DNA of 64,000 bases, from assembly GCF_003477605.1 (NCBI RefSeq), contig NZ_QUDR01000001.1, forward strand, positions 124,001 to 188,000, in the 5' to 3' direction. The translations under genes were made by a program, and so were the position numbers. The DNA comes from Clostridium sp. AF37-5 (GTDB lineage Bacteria; Bacillota; Clostridia; Lachnospirales; Lachnospiraceae). Each line of letters starts with the position of its first letter. Position 1 is the stretch's first letter. This document shows, in pieces, positions 16,748 through 24,064 of this stretch. The notes under the pieces are model-generated. The model saw nothing but the letters and a program-made list of their open reading frames with translations, was not told where the DNA came from and ran no database searches.

Positions 16748-18295
16748 TTGAAGCGTTCCATGAAAACAAGACTGGTAGCGATTTTTGTCGTTACCATTGT
16801 CATTATTATCGGTGTTATCAGTCTTGCAAACGTTGTGCTTTTGCCATATTTTTATCAGTCCAATAAGGTAAGCCAGATGCAGGGCGTTTATTCGCGTGTT
16901 ATCAATATTTGTGAAAATGTGGATTGGAATAAGATGGACAGCGAGCAAAAAGATACAATTTATGATAAGTTAGACCAGCTTTCGAGCAATACCAACATGA
17001 GCATTTATCTTGTGCAGATTCGGGTTTACCAAGGGTCTGGTGATATCGCGGAATTAGCGTATGTATATCCGAGTGACAGTGAGCGTTTGCAGCAGGTAAC
17101 AAAAAACCAACTTGATAAGTACGTAAAATCAATTTATTTTGGGCAAAAGCTAGACGATAACTGTAAAATGATTACACAGACAGCAAATTATTCGATGTAT
17201 AATGTGTATGACACGAGAGTAGATTCTAATTTTTTGGAACTCACAGGAAAGATGCCCGATAATTACTGGATTTATCTGCGTAGTAATTATCAGAGTATAC
17301 AGGAAAGTGCCAGTGTATCGAATCAGTTTATGCTGTATGTCGGAATGATTGTGATGATTGCCGGCGTATTTATTATGTATTTTGTCAGCAATCAATATAC
17401 GAAGCCGATTCTGCGCTTGGCAGCTCATGCAAAAAATATGCAGAAACTTGACTTTTCAACTCGTTATAAAGATAACCGTGATGATGAAATCGGAGTGCTT
17501 GGCAACAGTATGAATGCTTTGTCAGACCGCTTGGAGAAAACCATTTCCGAATTAAAGACAGCGAATAATGAATTGCAGCTGGATTTACAGAGGCGTTCGG
17601 AGCAGGAGCAGATGCGGCAGGAATTTTTGGCGAATGTTTCGCATGAACTGAAGACGCCGATTGCTTTGATTCAGGGATATGCAGAAGGATTGCAGGAAAA
17701 TATTAATGATGATGCAGAAAGCCGTGAATTTTACTGTGAAGTCATTGTGGACGAGGCTGACAAGATGAACAAGATGGTAAAAAAACTACTGAGTTTAAAT
17801 CAGTTAGAGTTTGGAAATGACCAGGTTCATTTTGAACATTTTGACTTGCGAAGTGTAATTCAGTCGATAGTAAATTCCTCTGATATTTTGTTCCGTCAGA
17901 AAGAAGTTACGTTGTCATATCATCCGGATGAGGAACCAATTATGGTTTGGGCAGATGAGTATATGATTGAGGAGGTTGTCAGCAATTATGTGAGCAATGC
18001 ACTTAATCATGTGAAATACGAGAATAAAATTGAAATTAAGACGATTCGGAAAGGTGACCATGTATGCACCAGCGTATTCAATACCGGAGATCCGATTCCG
18101 GAGGAAGATATGGATAAAATCTGGTCGAAATTTTACAAAGTTGACAAGGCAAGGACAAGAGAATATGGTGGCAATGGAATTGGTTTATCTATCGTAAAAG
18201 CCGTTATGGATGCCCATAATCAGAAGTTTGGTGTGAAAAATTATGACAATGGTGTCGAATTTTGGTTTGAACTTGACGTGAAAAGTGTTGATTGA
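16748..18295 (+). CDS. Sensor histidine kinase
   Basis: 515 residues. Two membrane helices, about residues 7-31 and 196-215, bracket an extracytoplasmic sensor domain of about 165 residues. Then a HAMP linker (YTKPILRLAAHAKNMQKLDF), the dimerisation helix with the phosphorylated His in ANVSHELKTPIALIQGYAEG, an N-box (NYVSNALNHV) and GGNGIGLSIVKAVMDAH. The start is taken as TTG 16748, eight bases after GGAG; the GTG at 16739 overlaps that site. Pairs with the response regulator just upstream. The ligand is unknown; being next to a PPIase, misfolded-protein sensing is one guess. Confidence 0.92.
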   Translation: MKRSMKTRLVAIFVVTIVIIIGVISLANVVLLPYFYQSNKVSQMQGVYSRVINICENVDWNKMDSEQKDTIYDKLDQLSSNTNMSIYLVQIRVYQGSGDIAELAYVYPSDSERLQQVTKNQLDKYVKSIYFGQKLDDNCKMITQTANYSMYNVYDTRVDSNFLELTGKMPDNYWIYLRSNYQSIQESASVSNQFMLYVGMIVMIAGVFIMYFVSNQYTKPILRLAAHAKNMQKLDFSTRYKDNRDDEIGVLGNSMNALSDRLEKTISELKTANNELQLDLQRRSEQEQMRQEFLANVSHELKTPIALIQGYAEGLQENINDDAESREFYCEVIVDEADKMNKMVKKLLSLNQLEFGNDQVHFEHFDLRSVIQSIVNSSDILFRQKEVTLSYHPDEEPIMVWADEYMIEEVVSNYVSNALNHVKYENKIEIKTIRKGDHVCTSVFNTGDPIPEEDMDKIWSKFYKVDKARTREYGGNGIGLSIVKAVMDAHNQKFGVKNYDNGVEFWFELDVKSVD

Positions 18296-18317
18296 TGGAC
18301 GGGATATGTGCTATAAT
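18288..18317 (+). promoter_or_regulatory. Promoter of the lipoprotein gene
   Basis: TTGATT (18288-18293), 18-bp spacer, TATAAT (18312-18317), 37 bp before the TTG start. The -35 overlaps the stop of the kinase gene. Confidence 0.6.
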
Positions 18318-18353
18318 AAATAAACTGGATTTAATTGTAAAAGGAGGGGTTTT

Positions 18354-19064
18354 TTGAGACAGATACGTTTTTTATGTGCCGTTTTGGCTGTGTCCGTTCT
18401 ATCCCTTACCGGATGTGCGGATATAAAAAATTTGTCTGAGGAGCAGGAAAATGAAATTGCGGAGTACGCAGCAGGTGTTTTGCTCCAAAATTCTGACAAA
18501 TATCCGTACCGGCTTATCGCAAAAGAAGAAAAAGAGGTTACAGAAACGCCGACACCGATGCCGGCGACACCGACACCAACATCGGCAGCTGCACAGGCAT
18601 CAGACGCACCACAGGAATCGCAGCCGGAACAGACAGCAGCTACACCGGAAGATTCCAAAAAGGAAGTATCGTTAGATGATTTATATCATCTGAAAGGTGT
18701 TTCGATTTTGTATACTTCTTATCGTCTGGCAGATAAATACGGAAGTTCACAGATTCGTGCCGAACAGGGGAAAAAACTACTTGTTGCAGAGTTTTCACTA
18801 AAAAATAATTCCGGTGCGAAAAAAAAGGTTAAACTGATTGACAGACGAAAAATCACCTATCAGCTGAATGTGGACGGAACAACTTATTCTCCACAGATTA
18901 GTTTATTGGAGAATCAACTGGATTATTTGGAAACTGTGATTGCGAAAGGAAAGTCACAGAAGGCAGTGTTAGTATTTCAGGTAGATAAAAATGCGACAAA
19001 CGCTTCTACAATTGATTTGTCGATTGAAGAAGGGAATAGTAAAGCATCAGTGAAAATGAAGTAG
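18354..19064 (+). CDS. Lipoprotein with Thr/Pro linker and C-terminal beta domain
   Basis: 236 residues starting at TTG, seven bases after AGGAGGGG. A signal peptide ends in the lipobox LSLTGC, so Cys at about residue 21 is probably lipidated. A Thr/Pro/Ala/Gln linker (about 60-105) leads to a strand-rich domain with VAEFSLKNNSGAKKKVKLID, resembling DUF4352/DUF5067-type immunoglobulin-like domains of lipoproteins. Function unknown. It has its own promoter after the kinase gene but may also belong to that signalling unit. Confidence 0.7.
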   Translation: MRQIRFLCAVLAVSVLSLTGCADIKNLSEEQENEIAEYAAGVLLQNSDKYPYRLIAKEEKEVTETPTPMPATPTPTSAAAQASDAPQESQPEQTAATPEDSKKEVSLDDLYHLKGVSILYTSYRLADKYGSSQIRAEQGKKLLVAEFSLKNNSGAKKKVKLIDRRKITYQLNVDGTTYSPQISLLENQLDYLETVIAKGKSQKAVLVFQVDKNATNASTIDLSIEEGNSKASVKMK

Positions 19065-19073
19065 GAGGCGTTT

Positions 19074-19202
19074 ATGTATCAGGAAAAAAAAGAAGTCATT
19101 TTAGTTACCGCAGAACAAGAACGGCGCAAAGTCAGAACCCTTCATACAATGGGGCTTTATGCAGATGCCGGTCAGTTTGATGATATTGATGACATGGAGT
19201 AA
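19074..19202 (+). CDS. 42-residue conserved-looking small protein upstream of CheV
   Basis: ATG 19074 follows AGGAGG at ideal spacing; the frame encodes 42 residues beginning MYQEKKEVILVTAEQE and ending in an acidic tail (FDDIDDME). The stop TAA runs straight into the AAGGAGG site of CheV, so the two are probably translationally linked. It is hydrophilic with a basic middle (RRKVRTLHT). No family recognised. The strong ribosome site and tight packing support a real gene. Confidence 0.6.
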   Translation: MYQEKKEVILVTAEQERRKVRTLHTMGLYADAGQFDDIDDME

Positions 19203-19216
19203 GGAGGAGAGAGACA

Positions 19217-20125
19217 ATGGCAGTAGAAACAGGAATTTTATTAGAGAGTGGTACCAATGAGCTTGAATTATTGGAGTTTGTGGTTGGTAATCAGCATTAT
19301 GGAATCAATGTGGCAAAGATTAATGAACTCTGTCCGTATCAAGAGCCAACGATGGTGCCGAATGCACATGAGTACATAGAGGGAATCTTCATGCCGAGAG
19401 AACGGCTGATTACCGTAATTGATTTGGCGAAAGCGTTAGGTGTTCAGCCAAGCGCTGACACATCTCATGATATGTATATTATTACGAATTTTAACCGTCT
19501 ACACACAGCGTTTCATGTTCAGCAGGTGCTTGGTATTCACCGTGTATCATGGAAAGACATCGCAAAACCGGACTCTACCATTAGTGGAAATGGTAAAGGG
19601 GTAGCCACCGGCATTACAAAGATTAACGGAAGAATAATTATTGTTCTTGACTTTGAGAAAATTGTTACGGAAGTTAATCCGGAAACGGGACTTAAGCTGT
19701 CTGAGATTGAGGCAATGGGTGAGCGCTCCCGTATTGATTACACAATCCTTCTTGCGGAGGATTCACCGCTGCTTCTTGAGATGTTGAAGAAATGCTTAAC
19801 AAAGGCTGGCTATTCACATTTGATTCCAACAAGCAACGGACTGGAAGCATGGAACACTTTGGACCGCATGATGAAAGATGGTGCGGTGATTGGAAAAGAT
19901 ATTTCACTTGTTATTACGGATATTGAAATGCCACAGATGGATGGACATCATCTGACCAAGAAAATTAAAGAAGACCCTAGATTTGAAGGACTTCCGGTTG
20001 TTATTTTTTCATCTTTGGTAAATGATGAGATGAAACGTAAAGGAGAGGCACTTGGTGTAGATGCCCAGCTTTCTAAACCGGAGATTGGCAGATTGGTTCA
20101 TCAGCTGGACCTTTTGCTTAAATAA
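19217..20125 (+). CDS. cheV: CheV-type chemotaxis coupling protein (CheW + receiver)
   Basis: 302 residues. An N-terminal CheW domain (about 14-165: ELLEFVVGNQHYGINVAKIN, FMPRERLITVIDLAKALG, TKINGRIIIVLDFEKIV) is joined to a receiver domain (about 175-302) with acidic ED pair, phospho-acceptor in LVITDIEMPQMDGHH and Lys in QLSKPEI. Such proteins couple chemoreceptors to CheA and adapt the response. AAGGAGG precedes the ATG. No CheA, receptor or flagellar gene lies nearby, so it is an orphan, partnered only with the small ORF upstream. Confidence 0.93.
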   Translation: MAVETGILLESGTNELELLEFVVGNQHYGINVAKINELCPYQEPTMVPNAHEYIEGIFMPRERLITVIDLAKALGVQPSADTSHDMYIITNFNRLHTAFHVQQVLGIHRVSWKDIAKPDSTISGNGKGVATGITKINGRIIIVLDFEKIVTEVNPETGLKLSEIEAMGERSRIDYTILLAEDSPLLLEMLKKCLTKAGYSHLIPTSNGLEAWNTLDRMMKDGAVIGKDISLVITDIEMPQMDGHHLTKKIKEDPRFEGLPVVIFSSLVNDEMKRKGEALGVDAQLSKPEIGRLVHQLDLLLK

Positions 20126-20159
20126 GAAGTTCGTGCTTTGGCAAGAGGAGGTGTGACAT

Positions 20160-21635
20160 TTGACCTTATGTAGAAAATGTGGAAAAGAAATTCCGGATGG
20201 CGAAGAATTGTGTGAAGACTGTAAAAATGAAGAATCACAGATGGATGAGGCTTATCTGGAAGAATTGATGCAGAGCATGAGTGATGAAGAGAAAGAACCG
20301 GAAAATGCAGGTGAACCGGCACCCGTTATGGACGAACAGGTGGAGGAGAAACCGGCAGAAGAAGCTTCTGATGGAGAAGCGGATGTAAATGAACTTTTGG
20401 CACTGCTTTCGCAGGATTATGAAGATTATGATGAGTCGGATTCCGCAGCGCAGCCGGAGGAGGAGGTTCAAACAGCAGAGCCTATGGATGAAAGTCCGGC
20501 TGAGACTTCTCTTTTTCGGGAAGATGATGAGGAAAGCGTATTTGCCGATGATGCAGATGCTTTATCTGTAGATGATATTTATGATGATGCACTTTCTGCT
20601 GTGGATTACAGTGAGGCAGATGAGGCACCGGAATTTCCTGAAATTGAGGAAGAATTTGTTCCGCAGATGGATGAAGATGCCGGTGATGATTTTGGTGATT
20701 TGGCGCTGGATTCTTTGGCATTGGATGATAGTGAAGCGGCTGGTGTGTCCGGAGAGCCGTTGGTGGTTTCAGATGACACAGAGGCAGATGTACAAGATAT
20801 AAAGCAGGAGAAAGAGAAAAAAGACGGTTTCTTTAAACGTATTTTTGGTAATATCATTACGGAACAGTCCGCAGAGGAAGAAGCCAAAGAGCGTGAGAAA
20901 GAGCAGGCTGACGCTGAAGAGAAGAAAGCGGCGAAAGAGGAAAAGAAACAGCAGACAGCAGAGGAAAAGGCAGCAAAAGCAGAGCAGGCAAAAGAAGAAA
21001 AAGAAAAAAAAGCAGCAGCAAAGGCAGAACAAGCAGCAGCAAAAGCGGCAGAAAAAGAAGAAAAGAAACGATTAAAAGCCGAGCAGGAAGCTAATGAAGT
21101 GGTTGGCAGAATTAATCCGGTTGGTGCTGCGATTGTTATGGTATTTTTCGGACTTCTCTGTGTAGCGGTTGTGTTTGGCAGTCAGGCACTTTCTTATACG
21201 ACATCCGTAAAAAGTGCGGAGAGTTCTTTTGAACAGCGGGATTATAAGAACGCCTATGATTCTTTGGCAGGAGTCTCTGTTTCGGATTCGTCGAAAGAAC
21301 TCAAACAGAAGGTGCGTATGTGTATGCAGCTCCAGCGTGAGTATGATGCTTATCAGAATTATTATAAGATGAAGATGTATTTGGAATCCCTGGATTCTTT
21401 GATTGGTGGAATTCGTCTTTACGATGCAAACAAAGCAAAAGCGGAGCAGTATGATATGCTCAGCCAGTACAATGAATTGGAGAGTAAACTCGCAAATCAG
21501 CTGTACAATGAGTTCGGTGTCAGTGAATCACAGGCACGAAATATTATTGCTTCCGAGACACAAAAGGAATACACAGACCGCTTGCAGGCGATTCTTTTGC
21601 AGTGGCAGAAGAGAAATGAAGCAGATGAGAGATAA
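20160..21635 (+). CDS. Zinc-ribbon, acidic, single-pass membrane protein
   Basis: 491 residues from a TTG that follows AGAGGAGGTG. The start is a zinc ribbon (CRKCGKEIPDGEELCEDC). Residues about 25-220 are very acidic and low complexity. Next come a KKDGFFKRIFG stretch and a Lys/Ala/Glu-rich helix (about 240-310) likely to form a coiled coil. One membrane helix (AAIVMVFFGLLCVAVVFG, about 322-340) leads to a helical C-terminal domain of about 150 residues with TPR-like pattern (YKNAYDSLAGV). Function unknown; the zinc ribbon would be cytoplasmic. Confidence 0.7.
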   Translation: MTLCRKCGKEIPDGEELCEDCKNEESQMDEAYLEELMQSMSDEEKEPENAGEPAPVMDEQVEEKPAEEASDGEADVNELLALLSQDYEDYDESDSAAQPEEEVQTAEPMDESPAETSLFREDDEESVFADDADALSVDDIYDDALSAVDYSEADEAPEFPEIEEEFVPQMDEDAGDDFGDLALDSLALDDSEAAGVSGEPLVVSDDTEADVQDIKQEKEKKDGFFKRIFGNIITEQSAEEEAKEREKEQADAEEKKAAKEEKKQQTAEEKAAKAEQAKEEKEKKAAAKAEQAAAKAAEKEEKKRLKAEQEANEVVGRINPVGAAIVMVFFGLLCVAVVFGSQALSYTTSVKSAESSFEQRDYKNAYDSLAGVSVSDSSKELKQKVRMCMQLQREYDAYQNYYKMKMYLESLDSLIGGIRLYDANKAKAEQYDMLSQYNELESKLANQLYNEFGVSESQARNIIASETQKEYTDRLQAILLQWQKRNEADER

Positions 21636-21642
21636 TGAAAAG

Positions 21643-21670
21643 ATAGCTGACCGGTTTTCCGGTCGGCTAT
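21643..21670 (+). terminator. Terminator-like hairpin before hisH
   Basis: Stem ATAGCTGACCGG/CCGGTCGGCTAT (one U-G pair) with a TTTT loop, followed by TCTAATAC. The tail is poor in T. Confidence 0.55.
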
Positions 21671-21701
21671 TCTAATACAATGACAGAGGTGATACAAAAC
21701 G

Positions 21702-22310
21702 ATGGTAGCAATTGTAGACTACGATGCAGGAAATATTAAAAGTGTTGAGAAGGCGTTACAATATATTGGGGAACATCCGGTGATTACAAGAGATGTGAAA
21801 GAAATTAAGAAAGCAGATCATGTAATTGTGCCGGGAGTTGGTGCGTTTGAGGATGCGATGGAAAAGATGAATCGCTATGAACTGACAAAAGTGCTGCAGG
21901 ATGTGGCGGCATCCGGTACACCGATTATGGGCATCTGCCTCGGACTACAATTGTTTTTTGAGAGAAGTGATGAGTCAGAACATGATGTAAAAGGACTTTC
22001 GCTTCTTCCCGGTGAAATTGTGAGATTTCCGGAAAAAGAGGGATATAAAATTCCGCATATGGGATGGAACTCTTTGAAAATCAATCCGGATTCGAAACTG
22101 TTAAAAGGAATTCCTGAGGATGTATATGTGTATTTTGTTCATTCGTATTATTTAAAAGCCAAACATATTGAAGATGTAGCGGCAACAACCGATTATATTG
22201 TTCCGGTACATGCGGCAGTGGAACATGACAATATTTTTGCAACCCAGTTTCATCCGGAGAAGAGCGGAGATGTTGGGCTGGAAATTTTGAAGAATTTTGT
22301 TTCCATATAG
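21702..22310 (+). CDS. hisH: Imidazole glycerol phosphate synthase subunit HisH (glutaminase)
   Basis: 202 residues. Class I glutamine amidotransferase that releases ammonia for HisF in histidine synthesis. Opening VAIVDYDAGNIKSVEKAL, oxyanion loop VPGVGAFEDAM, nucleophile Cys in MGICLGLQLFFE and the His/Glu pair in TQFHPEKSGDVG. AGAGGTGA precedes the ATG. hisF follows 27 bp later; the rest of the his pathway is outside the window. Confidence 0.96.
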   Translation: MVAIVDYDAGNIKSVEKALQYIGEHPVITRDVKEIKKADHVIVPGVGAFEDAMEKMNRYELTKVLQDVAASGTPIMGICLGLQLFFERSDESEHDVKGLSLLPGEIVRFPEKEGYKIPHMGWNSLKINPDSKLLKGIPEDVYVYFVHSYYLKAKHIEDVAATTDYIVPVHAAVEHDNIFATQFHPEKSGDVGLEILKNFVSI

Positions 22311-22337
22311 AATAAGACGAAGATAGGAGGAATTTCG

Positions 22338-23099
22338 GTGTTTACGAAAAGAGTAATTCCATGTTTGGATGTAAATGAGGGAAGAGTGGTAAAGGGAGTT
22401 AATTTTGTTAATTTGATTGATGCGGGAGATCCGGTTTCAGTTGGTGCTGCTTATGGAAAAGCAGGGGCAGATGAATTGGTTTTTTTAGATATTACAGCAT
22501 CGAGTGATGCAAGAGAGATAAAGGCGAACATGGTTCGTAAAGTGGCGGAAACGGTGTTTATTCCGTTTACGGTAGGCGGCGGAATCCGCACGATTGAGGA
22601 TTTTCGTATGATTTTGCGCGAGGGTGCGGACAAGGTTGCAGTGAATTCAGCGGCAATTTTAAATCCAACACTTGTATCAGATGCCGCGGATAAATTTGGA
22701 AGCCAATGTGTCGTTGTTGCGATTGATGCCAAAAGACAGGCAGATGGCAGTGGATGGACAATTTACAAAAATGGCGGTCGTGTAGATATGGGAAAGGATG
22801 CCGTGGAATGGGCAATGGAAGCAGAGCGCTTAGGTGCCGGCGAAATTCTTTTGACCAGCATGGACTGTGATGGGACAAAAGACGGCTATGATGTTGAACT
22901 GACACGGACGGTTTCTGAAAATGTTTCAATTCCGGTTATTGCATCCGGCGGTGCAGGAACAAAAGAGCATTTTTATGATGCCCTTACGGAAGGAAAAGCG
23001 GATGCAGTTTTGGCAGCTTCGCTATTCCACTTTAAAGAACTTGAAATCGTTGAATTGAAAAAATACCTGCAAGAGCGGGGAATCAGTGTACGGTTATAA
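22338..23099 (+). CDS. hisF: Imidazole glycerol phosphate synthase subunit HisF (cyclase)
   Basis: 253 residues, TIM barrel. It closes the imidazole ring using ammonia from HisH. Catalytic aspartates are in [17 protein letters not shown] (about residue 11) and [12 protein letters not shown] (about 130); phosphate-binding loops [12 protein letters not shown] and [12 protein letters not shown] are present. Starts with GTG after AGGAGGA. Partner of hisH. Confidence 0.97.
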   Translation: MFTKRVIPCLDVNEGRVVKGVNFVNLIDAGDPVSVGAAYGKAGADELVFLDITASSDAREIKANMVRKVAETVFIPFTVGGGIRTIEDFRMILREGADKVAVNSAAILNPTLVSDAADKFGSQCVVVAIDAKRQADGSGWTIYKNGGRVDMGKDAVEWAMEAERLGAGEILLTSMDCDGTKDGYDVELTRTVSENVSIPVIASGGAGTKEHFYDALTEGKADAVLAASLFHFKELEIVELKKYLQERGISVRL

Positions 23100-23114
23100 A
23101 AGAGGGAGGTTGTT

Positions 23115-23804
23115 ATGAGTGCTTTGACAGGTGAGTGGGAGCGTGCATTGCACGAAGAATTTTCCAAAGAATATTATAAAAACTTATTCTTTTTTATTCG
23201 GAAACAATATAGTGAGACAATTGTATATCCAAAGGCGGATGAGATTTTTACGGCCTTTCATCTCACACCACTTGAGAAGGTTAAGGTTGTGATTTTGGGA
23301 CAGGACCCTTACCATAATGAAGGACAGGCGCATGGGCTTTGCTTTTCGGTGAAACCACAGGTGGCAATTCCACCGTCTCTTGAAAATATTTACAAAGAAC
23401 TGCATGATGATTTAGGCTGCAAAATTCCAAGCCACGGTTGTCTGACTTCGTGGGCAAAACAAGGTGTTCTACTTTTGAATACGGTGCTTACGGTTCAGGC
23501 ACACAAGCCGATGTCACACCGTGGTGTCGGCTGGGAAGAGTTTACGGATGCGGCAATTGCTAAATTAAATACGCAGGATAGACCAATTGTATTTATTTTA
23601 TGGGGAAAGCCGGCACAGGAAAAGGCGAAAATGTTGACAAATCCGAAGCACCTTGTGCTGAAAGCACCTCATCCAAGCCCTTTGTCGGCGTACCGAGGAT
23701 TCTTTGGCAGTAAACCTTTTAGCCAGACAAATGATTTTTTGATAAAGAATGGAGAAGTTCCAATTCAGTGGGAGATTCCTGAAAAAATAGAAAATGAATT
23801 TTGA
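23115..23804 (+). CDS. ung: Uracil-DNA glycosylase (family 1)
   Basis: 229 residues. Removes uracil from DNA. Active-site loop LGQDPYHNEGQAHGLCFS with the catalytic Asp, LLLNTVLTVQAHKPMSH, and the DNA-intercalation motif HPSPLSAYRGFFGSKPFSQT. A GGGAGG site lies ahead of the ATG. It is 15 bp after hisF, likely co-transcribed although unrelated in function. Complements dut and mutY in keeping the genome free of damaged bases. Confidence 0.97.
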   Translation: MSALTGEWERALHEEFSKEYYKNLFFFIRKQYSETIVYPKADEIFTAFHLTPLEKVKVVILGQDPYHNEGQAHGLCFSVKPQVAIPPSLENIYKELHDDLGCKIPSHGCLTSWAKQGVLLLNTVLTVQAHKPMSHRGVGWEEFTDAAIAKLNTQDRPIVFILWGKPAQEKAKMLTNPKHLVLKAPHPSPLSAYRGFFGSKPFSQTNDFLIKNGEVPIQWEIPEKIENEF

Positions 23805-23834
23805 ATAAGACTCAACTGGATGAGTCTTATTTCA
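23804..23834 (+). terminator. Rho-independent terminator after ung
   Basis: Perfect 11-bp stem AATAAGACTCA/TGAGTCTTATT with a 6-base loop, then TTCAT. The left arm starts in the ung stop codon. Confidence 0.75.
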
Positions 23835-23985
23835 TATAGTGAAATATGGCTTATTTTATATGGATATCAGTGAATGTTTTCATAGCAAAACGGCCTTTCT
23901 AGTGTTTCCTGATTTGAAATTTTGATATCATTAAAAAATTGTAAAAAAATGAAAAAAACTTCTTGATATATGTGATAGGTTTATG

Positions 23986-24015
23986 TTACCTTAATGATAA
24001 GTATAGAATTATACT
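23986..24015 (+). promoter_or_regulatory. Possible promoter and inverted repeat before the surface protein
   Basis: TTACCT, 18-bp spacer and TATACT (24010-24015). The -10 is the right arm of a perfect short dyad AGTATA-GAAT-TATACT (24000-24015), so a bound factor would cover it. The rest of 23835-24060 is A/T-rich with no gene seen. Confidence 0.4.
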
Positions 24016-24064
24016 AATCTTGTAACAAATTAAACTAAAAGGATTAAAAGACTGGAGGAATATG

